Source of the DNA: Bacteroidota bacterium
Lineage (GTDB): Bacteria; Bacteroidota; Bacteroidia; Chitinophagales; Chitinophagaceae
Length of the DNA: 14,846 nucleotides
Direction: 5' to 3'
NCBI GenBank assembly: GCA_028877005.1
Contig: JAGWPI010000119.1
Coordinates: 1 to 14,846 of the forward strand
The notes under the pieces are model-generated. The model searched no databases. It was not told the DNA's origin and saw only the letters and a list, made by a program, of their open reading frames with translations. The translations under genes and the position numbers were made by a program. Position 1 is the stretch's first letter, and every line of letters starts with the position of its first letter. Below are positions 6,791 to 13,766 of this stretch, one piece after another.

Positions 6791-7696
6791 ATGAAGCAAT
6801 GGATAATTGTAACAGTAGGTCTATGCCTGGCCGGAAGTGTTGCCGCACAGCGTAGTGATAGTTTAAAACTGCAAAGTGATAGTATTTGGATACATTCCGA
6901 TACCCTGAAAGTAGGCAATTTTGTAATTATACAAAAAAACAACAACCCAACAGCTAATGCAGCTGTTAATCATGGACAATCTAAAAAAGCAGTGAATGTT
7001 ATTACATGGAAATCTGATGAAATAAGAAATAAGAAACGCCTACAGAATGTAACCACCAACTGGGGTATATTAGATATAGGTTTTGCCAATATAAACGATA
7101 ATACCAATTATACAAGTGCGCAAACTGCCGGTTATTTAACTACCATAAATGGCAATCCCGTTACCAAAAATAACTTTAACCTAAATGCTCGTAAATCATC
7201 GAATGTTAATATTTGGTTTTTTATGCAAAAACTAAATGTAACCAAACATGTGTTCAACTTAAAATATGGATTAGGATTAGAAATGTATAACCTACGATTT
7301 GATGATAATATTAGTTTTAGAAATACACCACAGCCCATGGTGTTTAACGATAGTGTAGCATTTACCAAAAACAAATTGTATGTAGGCTATTTAACGGTTC
7401 CTTTTATGGTGAACTTTAATTTAACACCATCCAAAGACAACGGATTGAGTTTTAGTGCCGGGGTAAGTGCAGGCTATTTAATTAGTAGCCGTAACAAACA
7501 AATAAGCGGTGAACGTGGAAAACAAAAATATAAGGGAGATTTTAACTTACAACCTTGGCGGGTAGCGGCCATTGGTGAACTGGGTATTGGTCCCATTCGT
7601 TTATACGGTAGTTATAGTTTAAATAATTTGTATAAAGAAAGTACCGGTCTTGATCAAATGCCCTATGCTGTTGGGGTGCGGTTTAGCAGATTTTAG
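6791..7696 (+). CDS. Outer-membrane beta-barrel protein of an ECF sigma operon
   Basis: The 301-residue product starts with a clear signal peptide (MKQWIIVTVGLCLAGSVAAQ, cleavage probably after VAA or AAQ). A low-complexity, polar region to about residue 75 precedes a barrel-like part of alternating residues with TNWGILDIGFANIND near its start and a final YAVGVRFSRF; the terminal Phe is typical of outer-membrane proteins handled by the BAM complex. A barrel protein as third gene of a sigma/anti-sigma operon is a common Bacteroidota arrangement. The natural guess is that it is a regulated envelope component or part of signal sensing. The ATG at 6791 is preferred over an in-frame TTG 9 bp upstream because it gives the classical signal peptide. 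It begins 17 bp after the anti-sigma stop codon. The substrate is unknown. Confidence 0.75.
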   Translation: MKQWIIVTVGLCLAGSVAAQRSDSLKLQSDSIWIHSDTLKVGNFVIIQKNNNPTANAAVNHGQSKKAVNVITWKSDEIRNKKRLQNVTTNWGILDIGFANINDNTNYTSAQTAGYLTTINGNPVTKNNFNLNARKSSNVNIWFFMQKLNVTKHVFNLKYGLGLEMYNLRFDDNISFRNTPQPMVFNDSVAFTKNKLYVGYLTVPFMVNFNLTPSKDNGLSFSAGVSAGYLISSRNKQISGERGKQKYKGDFNLQPWRVAAIGELGIGPIRLYGSYSLNNLYKESTGLDQMPYAVGVRFSRF

Positions 7697-7726
7697 TTTT
7701 TTTCTCATGTTATATGTAGTAAGATA

Positions 7727-7752
7727 AACACTTCTTTTCTAAGAGGTGTTTT
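7727..7752 (+). terminator. Probable terminator of the first ECF sigma operon
   Basis: AACACTTC pairs with GAGGTGTT (8 bp, one G-U) around an 8-base loop and is followed by a short T-stretch (TTTTC counting the stem end). The T-run is weak, but the position, 30 bp after the barrel gene stop, fits. Confidence 0.5.
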
Positions 7753-7780
7753 CGTTAATAGCTATGTAAACGTGAATGTT

Positions 7781-7825
7781 TTTCTAAAATCGGTATGTAG
7801 TTAAGTATCGGCATATTTTTAGAAA
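7781..7825. repeat. 9-bp inverted repeat upstream of the L,D-transpeptidase gene
   Basis: TTTCTAAAA at 7781-7789 and TTTTAGAAA at 7817-7825 are perfect inverted arms 27 bp apart, the right arm ending 11 bp before the ATG. Between them ATCGGTAT and ATCGGCAT form an imperfect direct repeat. It may be a regulator site or an mRNA hairpin; AT-rich arms make chance possible. Confidence 0.3.
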
Positions 7826-7833
7826 TATATTTC
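7826..7833 (+). promoter_or_regulatory. Possible -7 element immediately before the L,D-transpeptidase gene
   Basis: TATATTTC matches TAnnTTTG at all but the last base and ends 3 bases before the ATG at 7837. If used, the mRNA would begin at or very near the start codon. No good -33 box is seen at the right distance. Confidence 0.25.
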
Positions 7834-7836
7834 AGT

Positions 7837-8370
7837 ATGAAATATTGGCGAAATCTGTATCTCATTGTTTTTTTGGCTGTTCTATCTATCAGCAGTGTTG
7901 CGTTTATTGGAACGGGGGGCAACAAGAATGATTATTATGTAATAATAAAAAAATCGGATTATAGTTTAACAGTATATAACCGAAATCATGTATGGATAGC
8001 CAAATACCCGGTAGTATTTGGAAGTAAAGACTTGGGCGATAAAATGGTGGCCGGCGATCGCAAAACACCCGAAGGTATTTTTCATATTTGTAGCAAAAAA
8101 GTACATTCAAAATGGTGTCGTTTTTTGGCATTGGATTATCCAAATGCAGAGAGTTATGCCAAGTTTAATGAACGCAAAGCCAAAGGCGTTATTTCGCCAC
8201 ATGCCAATATAGGTGGGGGTATTGGCATACACGGTACTTGGCCACATGAAGATTTTGCTGTAGATGGTTATCAGGCATGGACAGAAGGGTGTATTAGCAC
8301 AAAGAATGAATATATAATTGAACTGTATAACCTGTTACCTGTGGGCACTACTGTAATTATTGAACCTTAG
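7837..8370 (+). CDS. L,D-transpeptidase (YkuD domain), envelope-anchored or secreted
   Basis: YkuD-fold enzymes cross-link peptidoglycan stems (3-3 bonds) or attach proteins to the wall, using a cysteine nucleophile. The 177 residues begin with a hydrophobic signal or anchor (about 7-25). One YkuD domain follows from about residue 33: YYVIIKKSDYSLTVY, then GDRKTPEGIF (73-82), and the catalytic motif with His132 in IHGTW and Cys152 in EGCIST. The length is that of minimal single-domain family members; no LysM or other wall-binding domain is present. The frame ends four bases into the convergent hydrolase gene, so the stop codons of the two genes overlap. It is separated from the preceding operon by a likely terminator and appears to be its own transcription unit. 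Its specific wall substrate cannot be told from sequence. Confidence 0.93.
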   Translation: MKYWRNLYLIVFLAVLSISSVAFIGTGGNKNDYYVIIKKSDYSLTVYNRNHVWIAKYPVVFGSKDLGDKMVAGDRKTPEGIFHICSKKVHSKWCRFLALDYPNAESYAKFNERKAKGVISPHANIGGGIGIHGTWPHEDFAVDGYQAWTEGCISTKNEYIIELYNLLPVGTTVIIEP

Positions 8371-9314
8371 TATTGTTTGTATAAAAAATCGCTAACGGTT
8401 TGCTGCCATTTGATGGGTTCATTTTGCAGCAGACTTTGGTGATGACTAAGGGCATACACCACCATTATTTTGTTGTGCGAAGCTAAGTTTTTAAAAATGG
8501 TATTGGTTTCAGTTTGTGTAACACGTTGGTCTTGCAGGCCCCATTGTAATAATACCGGGGAATGAACGGCAGCGGCGGCATACTGCGGTCTAACATCAAA
8601 AGCCCAAAAGCCCTGTTCTATGCCACCCCAAAAAGTAAGGGCAGTAGCTAAGGGTTCTGTAGGTATATGCATGGTACGTAGTTTGCCTTCAGCAGCATTT
8701 TGAAGGGTACCAAAAGGCATTTCTAAGATAACCTTATCGGGGCTGATGGCATATTGCTGCATGGCTTGTAAAATAGTGGCAGCACCCAATGAAATACCAT
8801 ACAAAATAATGGGTTGTTGGGTATGTGCTTTTACATAGGTATAGGCTGCGTGCACATCTTCCGCTTCTTTATAACCAATGGTACAAACGGTTCCGGTACT
8901 ATTGCCATGTGCCCTAAAATCAACCGCCAATACTTGATACCCTAGGGAATGAAATGCTTTTTCTTCCGGTATTAAAGCACTTTTATTACTGCCGTGGCCA
9001 TGAAATACTATAATAGTACCTAGGGCACTGTCTTTGGGTATCCACCAGGCAGAGAGTGATTGACCATCAACAGTAGTAATTGTTATGTTTTGATGCGGAA
9101 TTGTTAAAGAATCAACTACTTGGCTTTTATAAAATGGCATGCCAAACAATAATGCTTTCCATTTAGCTATACCACTGAGTGTTGTATGATTAGCAGGTTG
9201 TTCTGATAAGGGATAAAAATGCGTAAAATAATAAGCCTGCGATGCCATCATGGCATTGAACAAAAGGAACAAAGCCAATACAACATATCCGGTGCGTTTT
9301 AACCATTTAGGCAT
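8367..9314 (-). CDS. Membrane-anchored alpha/beta hydrolase (serine hydrolase)
   Basis: With the start at 9314 the product has 315 residues. An N-terminal membrane helix (about 8-26) follows MPKWLKR. The alpha/beta hydrolase domain has the oxyanion-loop sequence FHGHGSN (104-110), the nucleophile Ser175 in GISLGA, Asp262 in GLQDQRV, and His291 or His292 in SHHQSLL near the C terminus. The layout resembles peptidase-S9/FrsA-like or ABHD13-type hydrolases; the substrate (ester, peptide or lipid) is unknown. An in-frame ATG 90 bp upstream would extend the protein into the serS coding end with a sequence unlike a signal, so the shorter form is preferred. It starts 37 bp after serS on the same strand and is probably co-transcribed with it. 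The 3' end overlaps the convergent L,D-transpeptidase gene by 4 bp. Confidence 0.88.
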   Translation of the reverse strand: MPKWLKRTGYVVLALFLLFNAMMASQAYYFTHFYPLSEQPANHTTLSGIAKWKALLFGMPFYKSQVVDSLTIPHQNITITTVDGQSLSAWWIPKDSALGTIIVFHGHGSNKSALIPEEKAFHSLGYQVLAVDFRAHGNSTGTVCTIGYKEAEDVHAAYTYVKAHTQQPIILYGISLGAATILQAMQQYAISPDKVILEMPFGTLQNAAEGKLRTMHIPTEPLATALTFWGGIEQGFWAFDVRPQYAAAAVHSPVLLQWGLQDQRVTQTETNTIFKNLASHNKIMVVYALSHHQSLLQNEPIKWQQTVSDFLYKQY

Positions 9315-9351
9315 AGGCAAAGGTTTAAAATTGATACAAAACAGTTGGCCA

Positions 9352-10623
9352 TTATACCAATACTGTATTGCCAAAATAGCGATGTAATATTTTTGGTAAT
9401 GCAATACCTTTAGCAGTTTGATTATTTTCTAACAGTGCGGCAACAATTCTGGGTAACGCCAAAGCACTACCGTTTAATGAGTGTGCTAATTGTGTTTTGC
9501 CGTTTGCATCTTTAAATCGGCATTTTAAACGGTTGGTTTGAAAGCTTTCAAAGTTGCTAACACTACTTACCTCTAACCAACGTTGCTGTGCGGCACTAAA
9601 TACCTCAAAGTCGTAAGTAAGGGCAGAGGTAAAGCCCATATCGCCACCACATAAGCGTAAGATACGGTAAGGTAATTCCAGCAATTGCAATAAATGCTCT
9701 ACATGGTTAACCATGTTATCAAGAGTAGTATAGCTATGGTTGGGGTGCACAATTTGAATAATTTCAACTTTTTCAAATTGGTGTAAACGGTTTAATCCAC
9801 GCACCTCTTTTCCAAAGCTACCGGCTTCTCTTCTAAAGCAAGGAGAATAAGCCGTCATTTTAATAGGTAGTTCCTCTTCTTTTAAAATGGTATCGCGGTA
9901 AATATTGGTTACCGGAACTTCGGCAGTAGGAATCAGATAAAAATTATCAGCAGTAGCATGATACATTTGTCCCTCTTTATCGGGCAATTGGCCGGTTCCA
10001 TAGGCGCTGGCCTCATTTACCATAAAAGGAGGAATATATTCTGTATATCCGGCTGCGGTATTTTCATCCAAAAAAAATTGTACCAATGCCCTTTGCAGTT
10101 TAGCGCCTTTGCCTTTGTATAAAGGAAATCCACTACCCGTTATTTTAGCACCGGTTTCAAAATCTATTAAGTCGTATAGCTTAATTAGTTCCCAATGGGG
10201 TTGTGCATTATCCGGTAATTGTGGCATAGGCCCGCCGGTTTTTACTACTTCATTATCTTCGGCAGAACGACCTGCCGGAACTATGGCAGCAGGTAAATTG
10301 GGCAGTTGTATAATTTTTTCTTGTAATTTTTGTTCTGTTTCTGCCAAGGCAATGCTTAAAGTGGCGGCTTCCTGTTTTAATTTGCCCACATTGGCTTTCA
10401 AGGCATCTGCAGCCTCTTTTTGGCCTTGCGCCATATATTTGCCAATTTCTTTGGCAGCGGTATTGGCCTGTGCCTGAACAGCATCAAACTGTGCCTGTGT
10501 TTTACGGCGCAAATCATCTAAAGCAATAATTTCATCTACTAACTCCGGTTGTTTAAATTGTTTTAGTGCTAAACGTTCTTTTATCCAAGTGGGATTATTG
10601 CGCAATACCTGTACCTGTAACAT
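9352..10623 (-). CDS. serS: Seryl-tRNA synthetase
   Basis: Charges tRNA-Ser (and tRNA-Sec where present) with serine via seryl-adenylate, in the cytosol. The 423 residues match the bacterial enzyme's usual length. The N-terminal helical arm (about 28-105), rich in Ala, Gln, Lys and Glu, is the tRNA-binding coiled coil. The class II catalytic domain follows, with TAEVP (233-237) of the serine pocket, motif 2 with CFRREAGSFGKEVRGLNR (262-279) and HQFEKVE (281-287), and motif 3 with NGSALALPRIVAALLEN (384-400). The start is ATG at 10623 (MLQVQVLRNNP), the conserved beginning of the family. The open frame continues 40 codons upstream through the promoter region without homology. A housekeeping-type promoter is visible at 10640-10672. 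No T-box-like or riboswitch leader fits in the short leader. Confidence 0.98.
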   Translation of the reverse strand: MLQVQVLRNNPTWIKERLALKQFKQPELVDEIIALDDLRRKTQAQFDAVQAQANTAAKEIGKYMAQGQKEAADALKANVGKLKQEAATLSIALAETEQKLQEKIIQLPNLPAAIVPAGRSAEDNEVVKTGGPMPQLPDNAQPHWELIKLYDLIDFETGAKITGSGFPLYKGKGAKLQRALVQFFLDENTAAGYTEYIPPFMVNEASAYGTGQLPDKEGQMYHATADNFYLIPTAEVPVTNIYRDTILKEEELPIKMTAYSPCFRREAGSFGKEVRGLNRLHQFEKVEIIQIVHPNHSYTTLDNMVNHVEHLLQLLELPYRILRLCGGDMGFTSALTYDFEVFSAAQQRWLEVSSVSNFESFQTNRLKCRFKDANGKTQLAHSLNGSALALPRIVAALLENNQTAKGIALPKILHRYFGNTVLV

Positions 10624-10639
10624 AAATAACAATTTGTAG

Positions 10640-10672
10640 CAAATATAGGCGTAGAAAAAGAGATAATTCAAA
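10640..10672 (-). promoter_or_regulatory. Housekeeping promoter for serS
   Basis: Read on the minus strand, TTTG (10672-10669), 21 bases, then TATATTTG (10647-10640). Both boxes match the Bacteroidota primary sigma consensus TTTG / TAnnTTTG exactly. Initiation would lie about 10 nt before the serS ATG at 10623. Confidence 0.6.
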
Positions 10673-10691
10673 TACGATATGAAACTGTAAT

Positions 10692-10699
10692 TACCTTTG
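10692..10699 (+). promoter_or_regulatory. -7 promoter element for the 117-aa gene, adjacent to its start codon
   Basis: TACCTTTG matches TAnnTTTG exactly and ends 4 bases before the ATG at 10704. The -33 region offers only TTCA (10667-10670). If used, the transcript would be leaderless or nearly so. It shares the 80-bp intergenic region with the divergent serS promoter. Confidence 0.4.
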
Positions 10700-10703
10700 C
10701 AGC

Positions 10704-11057
10704 ATGTTTGTACAAGACGATTTACAACAACGCTGGTGGGCATTAGAAGCTAAATTGTTAGAACAGTTTGGTAAAAAGCCCGATATGGAAGCTATTTTGT
10801 TTTTAATTGGCATGCAAGAAACGGGATTTATTCGGGATAAAATATCGAAAGAACAGAAACAAGATTTAATGCATGTAGCTGTGTGTACCCTTTTAATTCC
10901 GGGTGGTTATTTTATATTAGAAGGAAAGGATGAGGATGGATGGCCGCATTTTAAACAGTTGAAAGAAATGCCTGCAATGGGACTAGCGGAACAAGAAGCT
11001 TTTTTAAAAGATTTTGTACTGCTGTATTTTGAGCAACAATACCGTACGGTTGAATAG
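10704..11057 (+). CDS. Conserved-looking protein of unknown function, 117 aa
   Basis: I do not recognise a characterised family. The 117 residues are soluble in character, with no signal peptide or membrane segment. An N-terminal helical half carries FVQDDLQQRWWALEAKLLEQF. A central region follows with ISKEQKQDLMHVAVCTLL (about 47-64). Then comes a compact strand-turn PGGYFILEGKDEDGWPHF (66-83). The segment around the DEDGWPH turn looks strongly constrained and resembles, from memory, small hypothetical proteins common in Bacteroidota, but I cannot name one. It is divergent from serS and lies 16 bp before the cyclophilin gene, so it may be co-transcribed with that gene. The ATG at 10704 sits almost directly on a promoter -7 element. 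Codon use and composition match the neighbours, and I am confident it is a real gene. Confidence 0.85.
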   Translation: MFVQDDLQQRWWALEAKLLEQFGKKPDMEAILFLIGMQETGFIRDKISKEQKQDLMHVAVCTLLIPGGYFILEGKDEDGWPHFKQLKEMPAMGLAEQEAFLKDFVLLYFEQQYRTVE

Positions 11058-11073
11058 CCATAAAAGTTAGGAT

Positions 11074-11754
11074 ATGAAATTTATTTTGAGTTGGATGGTG
11101 CTTTTGAGTTGTGTATCACTATCTTTTGCTCAAAGGCCTTTACAAGAAAAGGAACAATATGTTTTAATTTCTACCCCATATGGTAATATGGTAGCTAAAT
11201 TGTACAATAGTACACCCCACCATAGAGATAATTTTGTGCAACATGTTGTAGCAGGCGCTTATGATAGTACTATTTTTCATAGGGTAATTGCCGGATTTAT
11301 GATACAAGGCGGAGACCCTGCTACGAAAAATTTGGCAGATACCGCCATTATGCAGTACACTCCCACACCGCCCAATCAGCAAATATTGCCCGAAATACGC
11401 GATGACATTATACATGAAAGAGGTGCATTGGCAGCAGCAAGAGATGGAAATCCCCGAAAAGCCAGCCACGCTTACCAATTTTACATTGTTCAGGGAAAAA
11501 CATATGATAGTACTGCTTTAGAAACCCAATATTTGGAAAGGGTAAAATCGGCCAATCCAAATTTTCATTATACCAAACAGCAGGCCGAACGTTATGCCAG
11601 AATAGGTGGTACCCCTTTTTTAGACCAGCAATACACTGTATTTGGGCAAGTAATCAGCGGCTTAGAGGTGATTGATAAAATTGCTGCACAACCTACCGAT
11701 AAGTCTAACCGCCCATTAAAAAATATTCGAATGACCATTACTTTGTTGAATTAA
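11074..11754 (+). CDS. Exported cyclophilin-type peptidyl-prolyl cis-trans isomerase
   Basis: Catalyses cis-trans isomerisation of Xaa-Pro bonds, here probably outside the cytoplasm. The 226 residues start with a signal peptide (to about residue 19, LSFAQ). The cyclophilin fold is clear: FHRVI with catalytic Arg70, GFMIQGGDP (74-82), QFYIV (135-139) and YTVFGQV (187-193) with LEVIDKI after it. The usual Trp near the last strand is not seen, as in many bacterial forms. An insert of about 45 residues (141-186) with charged and Tyr-rich sequence lies between QFYIV and YTVFG and makes the protein longer than the roughly 165-residue core. Cys13 follows Ser12 in the signal and could make it a lipoprotein, but the -2 residue is Leu and a Sec cleavage after SFA looks better. 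It starts 16 bp after the 117-aa gene. Confidence 0.95.
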   Translation: MKFILSWMVLLSCVSLSFAQRPLQEKEQYVLISTPYGNMVAKLYNSTPHHRDNFVQHVVAGAYDSTIFHRVIAGFMIQGGDPATKNLADTAIMQYTPTPPNQQILPEIRDDIIHERGALAAARDGNPRKASHAYQFYIVQGKTYDSTALETQYLERVKSANPNFHYTKQQAERYARIGGTPFLDQQYTVFGQVISGLEVIDKIAAQPTDKSNRPLKNIRMTITLLN

Positions 11755-11800
11755 TGCCATAAAACCAATTTTTCTAACAATATTTGTAAAAAAATGCACT

Positions 11801-12175
11801 ATGAATTTTCCTGCTAATCTTCGTTACACAAAAGACCATGAATGGATTTTATTAGAAGGCGATATAGCCACAGTAGGTATTACCGATTTTGCACAAAGCG
11901 AATTAGGTGATATTGTTTATGTTGATATTGCCAATAATCAAACACTACAAGCGGAAGCGGTTTTTGGAACTGTAGAAGCTGTAAAAACAGTGAGTGATTT
12001 GTTTTTGCCTGTTTCCGGAACTATTATAGAAGTAAATACAGCCCTAGAAAAACAACCCGAATTAGTCAATACAGATCCTTATGGTGCCGGTTGGATGATA
12101 AAAATGAAAGTGAATAATCCTGCTGATGTGGAGGGTTTGTTAGATGCAGCCGCCTACCAAAATTTGGTTCACTAA
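11801..12175 (+). CDS. gcvH: Glycine cleavage system H protein
   Basis: The lipoyl carrier of the glycine cleavage system; it shuttles the aminomethyl group from the P protein to the T protein and is reoxidised by the L protein. The 124 residues have the standard length. The beginning, with RYTKDHEW (8-15), is characteristic. [17 protein letters not shown] (26-42) follows, then the hairpin with the lipoylated lysine, Lys62 in [11 protein letters not shown]. The C-terminal part has [12 protein letters not shown]. The partner genes gcvP and gcvT are not in this window, so the system is dispersed, as is common in this phylum. A TATTTG sequence at 11781-11786, 14 bp before the ATG, may be part of its own promoter but misses the first consensus base. 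Confidence 0.98.
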   Translation: MNFPANLRYTKDHEWILLEGDIATVGITDFAQSELGDIVYVDIANNQTLQAEAVFGTVEAVKTVSDLFLPVSGTIIEVNTALEKQPELVNTDPYGAGWMIKMKVNNPADVEGLLDAAAYQNLVH

Positions 12176-12194
12176 ATCCAACACAGTTGTTTTG
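12163..12194 (+). promoter_or_regulatory. Possible promoter for the second ECF sigma gene
   Basis: TTTG at 12163-12166, 20 bases, then TTGTTTTG at 12187-12194: a match to TTTG / TAnnTTTG with one base wrong in the -7 box. It begins inside the gcvH coding end and lies 42 bp before the TTG start at 12237. The GTAAC-type ECF element seen at 5169 is absent here. Confidence 0.35.
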
Positions 12195-12236
12195 TCGTAT
12201 ATGTACTACCATCTGCATTAAACACCCAAAATAGCA

Positions 12237-12782
12237 TTGCAAGAAGAAAAAAAATACAGTGAACCAGAATTGGTTATGTTGTTAAAACAACGGCATGAAG
12301 TAGCTTTTAGTTATTTATATGATAACTATTCAGGCGCGCTGTATAGCATTGTTCAAAATATTGTAGGAGATACCGAATTAGCTAATGATGTATTGCAAGA
12401 AGTATTTGTAAAAATTTGGAAACAAATAGCACAATATGATGATGGGAAGGGACGCTTATTTACCTGGATGTTGAATATTGCTCGCAATGCTGCTATAGAC
12501 ATGGTAAGAAGCAAAGGCTTTCAGAACAGTCAGCAAAACCGAGAGTTGCAAGAAAGCGTATATGAACAAGCAGGTACTACCAGTATTGCTGTAGAGCAAA
12601 TTGGTTTAAGAAAAGTGGTACATAAGCTTAAATCCGAACAAAAACAGTTGGTTGAACTAGCTTATTTTGAAGGCTACACACAAGATGAAATATCGAAAAT
12701 GCTGGATATACCTTTGGGTACAGTGAAAACCAGATTGAGAACTGCATTAATACAGTTAAGGCAAATGTTAAAACAATATTGA
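12237..12782 (+). CDS. ECF-family sigma factor with TTG start
   Basis: A second alternative sigma factor, 181 residues. Region 2 (about 10-85) starts with LVMLLKQRHEVAFSYLYDNY and contains LANDVLQEVFVKIW and the FTWMLNIARNAAIDMVRS helix. Region 4 (about 120-175) has EGYTQDEISKMLDIPLGTVK and ends in RLRTALIQLRQML. These features place it with the common Bacteroidota factors paired with RskA-type anti-sigmas. The start appears to be TTG at 12237: an in-frame stop lies 18 bp upstream (12219-12221) with no ATG between, and the next ATG (12276) would remove the first helix of region 2. Its TGA shares four bases with the following anti-sigma gene. No ECF-type GTAAC promoter is visible, so autoregulation is not evident. 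Confidence 0.94.
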   Translation: MQEEKKYSEPELVMLLKQRHEVAFSYLYDNYSGALYSIVQNIVGDTELANDVLQEVFVKIWKQIAQYDDGKGRLFTWMLNIARNAAIDMVRSKGFQNSQQNRELQESVYEQAGTTSIAVEQIGLRKVVHKLKSEQKQLVELAYFEGYTQDEISKMLDIPLGTVKTRLRTALIQLRQMLKQY

Positions 12783-13603
12783 AATTGGATATACAGGCTT
12801 ACATAGCAAGTGGGGTAATTGAAAGTTACGTATTAGGTTTGGCTACTGAACAAGAAGTAGCTGAACTAGAGCAGTTACGTAAACAATATCCTGAAATTAA
12901 TCAGGCAATGTCTGAATTTGAGGCTTCGCTGGAAGCTCAGATTATGGCCAATGCCAAGCTTCCCCCTGCAGCTATTAAACAACAATTGCTAGATAGGTTA
13001 CAAGACGATTTTAATTATGTGCCTGTAACGGCAACCCAACAACAGGCTGCAACATCAGCAAAGGTTGTAACATTGCTTTGGAATAAATATGCTGTGGCCG
13101 CAATGGTAATACTTATTGTTGCCAGTGCAGGCTTAAATATTTATTTCTTTAATAAAGTAGAACAACTACAAAATAAATATTTGTCATTGGTCAGTGAAAA
13201 AAATTCATTAGAGGCCGGTTTAAATATTTATAAAACAAAAGCATTAGATATATACAATAGTATGCAATTAATGAGCGATCCCAATATGCAAAAGGTGTCT
13301 ATGCCCGGTGTAAAGGGGAAAGAAGATAATTTGGCAACAGTGTTTTGGGATAAGCAATCTAAAGAAGTATATCTGTTACCCAATCGTTTACCGCAGGCAC
13401 CTGAAAATAAGCAATATCAGTTATGGGCTCTGGTAAACGGTAAGCCCATTGATGCCGGGTTACTGGGTGCTGATTGTAATGGATTGTGCAAACTAAAAAC
13501 CATTCCCGATGCTCAGGCATTTGCTATTACATTAGAGAATAAAGGAGGTAGTCCTGCGCCTCATTTAGACCAACTTTATGTTTTTGGAAAAATATCCGGG
13601 TAA
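12779..13603 (+). CDS. RskA-type transmembrane anti-sigma factor with TTG start
   Basis: Partner of the preceding sigma factor: an N-terminal cytoplasmic anti-sigma domain, a membrane helix and an extracytoplasmic RskA domain. The 274 residues begin with LDIQAYIASGVIESYVLGLA, the typical start of this family, then ELEQLRKQYPEI (29-40). The membrane helix is at about 104-123 and a coiled-coil-like linker at about 124-150. The C-terminal domain (about 170-274) contains LPNRLPQAPENKQYQLWAL, DAGLL and the end motif NKGGSPAPHLDQLYVFGKI. The start is TTG at 12779 overlapping the sigma stop codon (TTGA). The first downstream ATG would discard 43 conserved residues. Release of the sigma factor probably follows regulated proteolysis of the membrane segment, as known for RskA, but that is family knowledge. 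A terminator lies about 40 bp after the stop codon. Confidence 0.94.
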   Translation: MKLDIQAYIASGVIESYVLGLATEQEVAELEQLRKQYPEINQAMSEFEASLEAQIMANAKLPPAAIKQQLLDRLQDDFNYVPVTATQQQAATSAKVVTLLWNKYAVAAMVILIVASAGLNIYFFNKVEQLQNKYLSLVSEKNSLEAGLNIYKTKALDIYNSMQLMSDPNMQKVSMPGVKGKEDNLATVFWDKQSKEVYLLPNRLPQAPENKQYQLWALVNGKPIDAGLLGADCNGLCKLKTIPDAQAFAITLENKGGSPAPHLDQLYVFGKISG

Positions 13604-13644
13604 TTGTAATTCATTGCTATTTACTTTTCATTGTATTTTCCTAC

Positions 13645-13671
13645 AAAGCACATCTCTTGGTGTGCTTTTTT
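13645..13671 (+). terminator. Terminator of the second ECF sigma operon
   Basis: AAAGCACA pairs perfectly with TGTGCTTT around an 8-base loop, and the right arm runs into more T (six in a row). It lies 41 bp beyond the RskA-type gene's stop codon. Confidence 0.85.
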
Positions 13672-13699
13672 CGTATATCAACTTATGAGGATTATAATT

Positions 13700-13726
13700 C
13701 CTGCTGATTGCATAGCAGGGGTTTTT
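13700..13726 (+). terminator. Second hairpin with T-run, possible back-up terminator
   Basis: CCTGCT pairs with AGCAGG around an 8-base loop (extendable by two G-U pairs), followed by GG and five T. It stands 28 bp after the previous terminator. Confidence 0.55.
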
Positions 13727-13734
13727 CAGATGGA

Positions 13735-13766
13735 AGGGGAGCTATTTTTATGGCTCCCTTATTTTT
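13735..13766 (+). terminator. Third hairpin with T-run, overlapping the promoter region of the VanZ-like gene
   Basis: GGGAGC pairs with GCTCCC, extended by further A-T and G-U pairs to about 10 bp around a 6-base loop, and is followed by ATTTTT. The T-run overlaps the candidate -7 element at 13760-13767, so it may act as a terminator, an attenuator or a promoter-proximal structure. Confidence 0.55.

Noticed and set aside
9315..9404. Longer start for the alpha/beta hydrolase
   Set aside because: It would overlap the end of serS by 53 bp and put 30 unconserved residues before a normal basic residue plus membrane-helix start.
10624..10743. Longer serS start (40 extra codons)
   Set aside because: The extension covers the promoter and enters the divergent gene; the family begins at MLQVQVLR.
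11110..11115. Lipoprotein signal at Cys13 of the exported cyclophilin
   Set aside because: The residue two before the Cys is Leu, a poor lipobox, and a Sec cleavage site after SFA fits better; not fully excluded.
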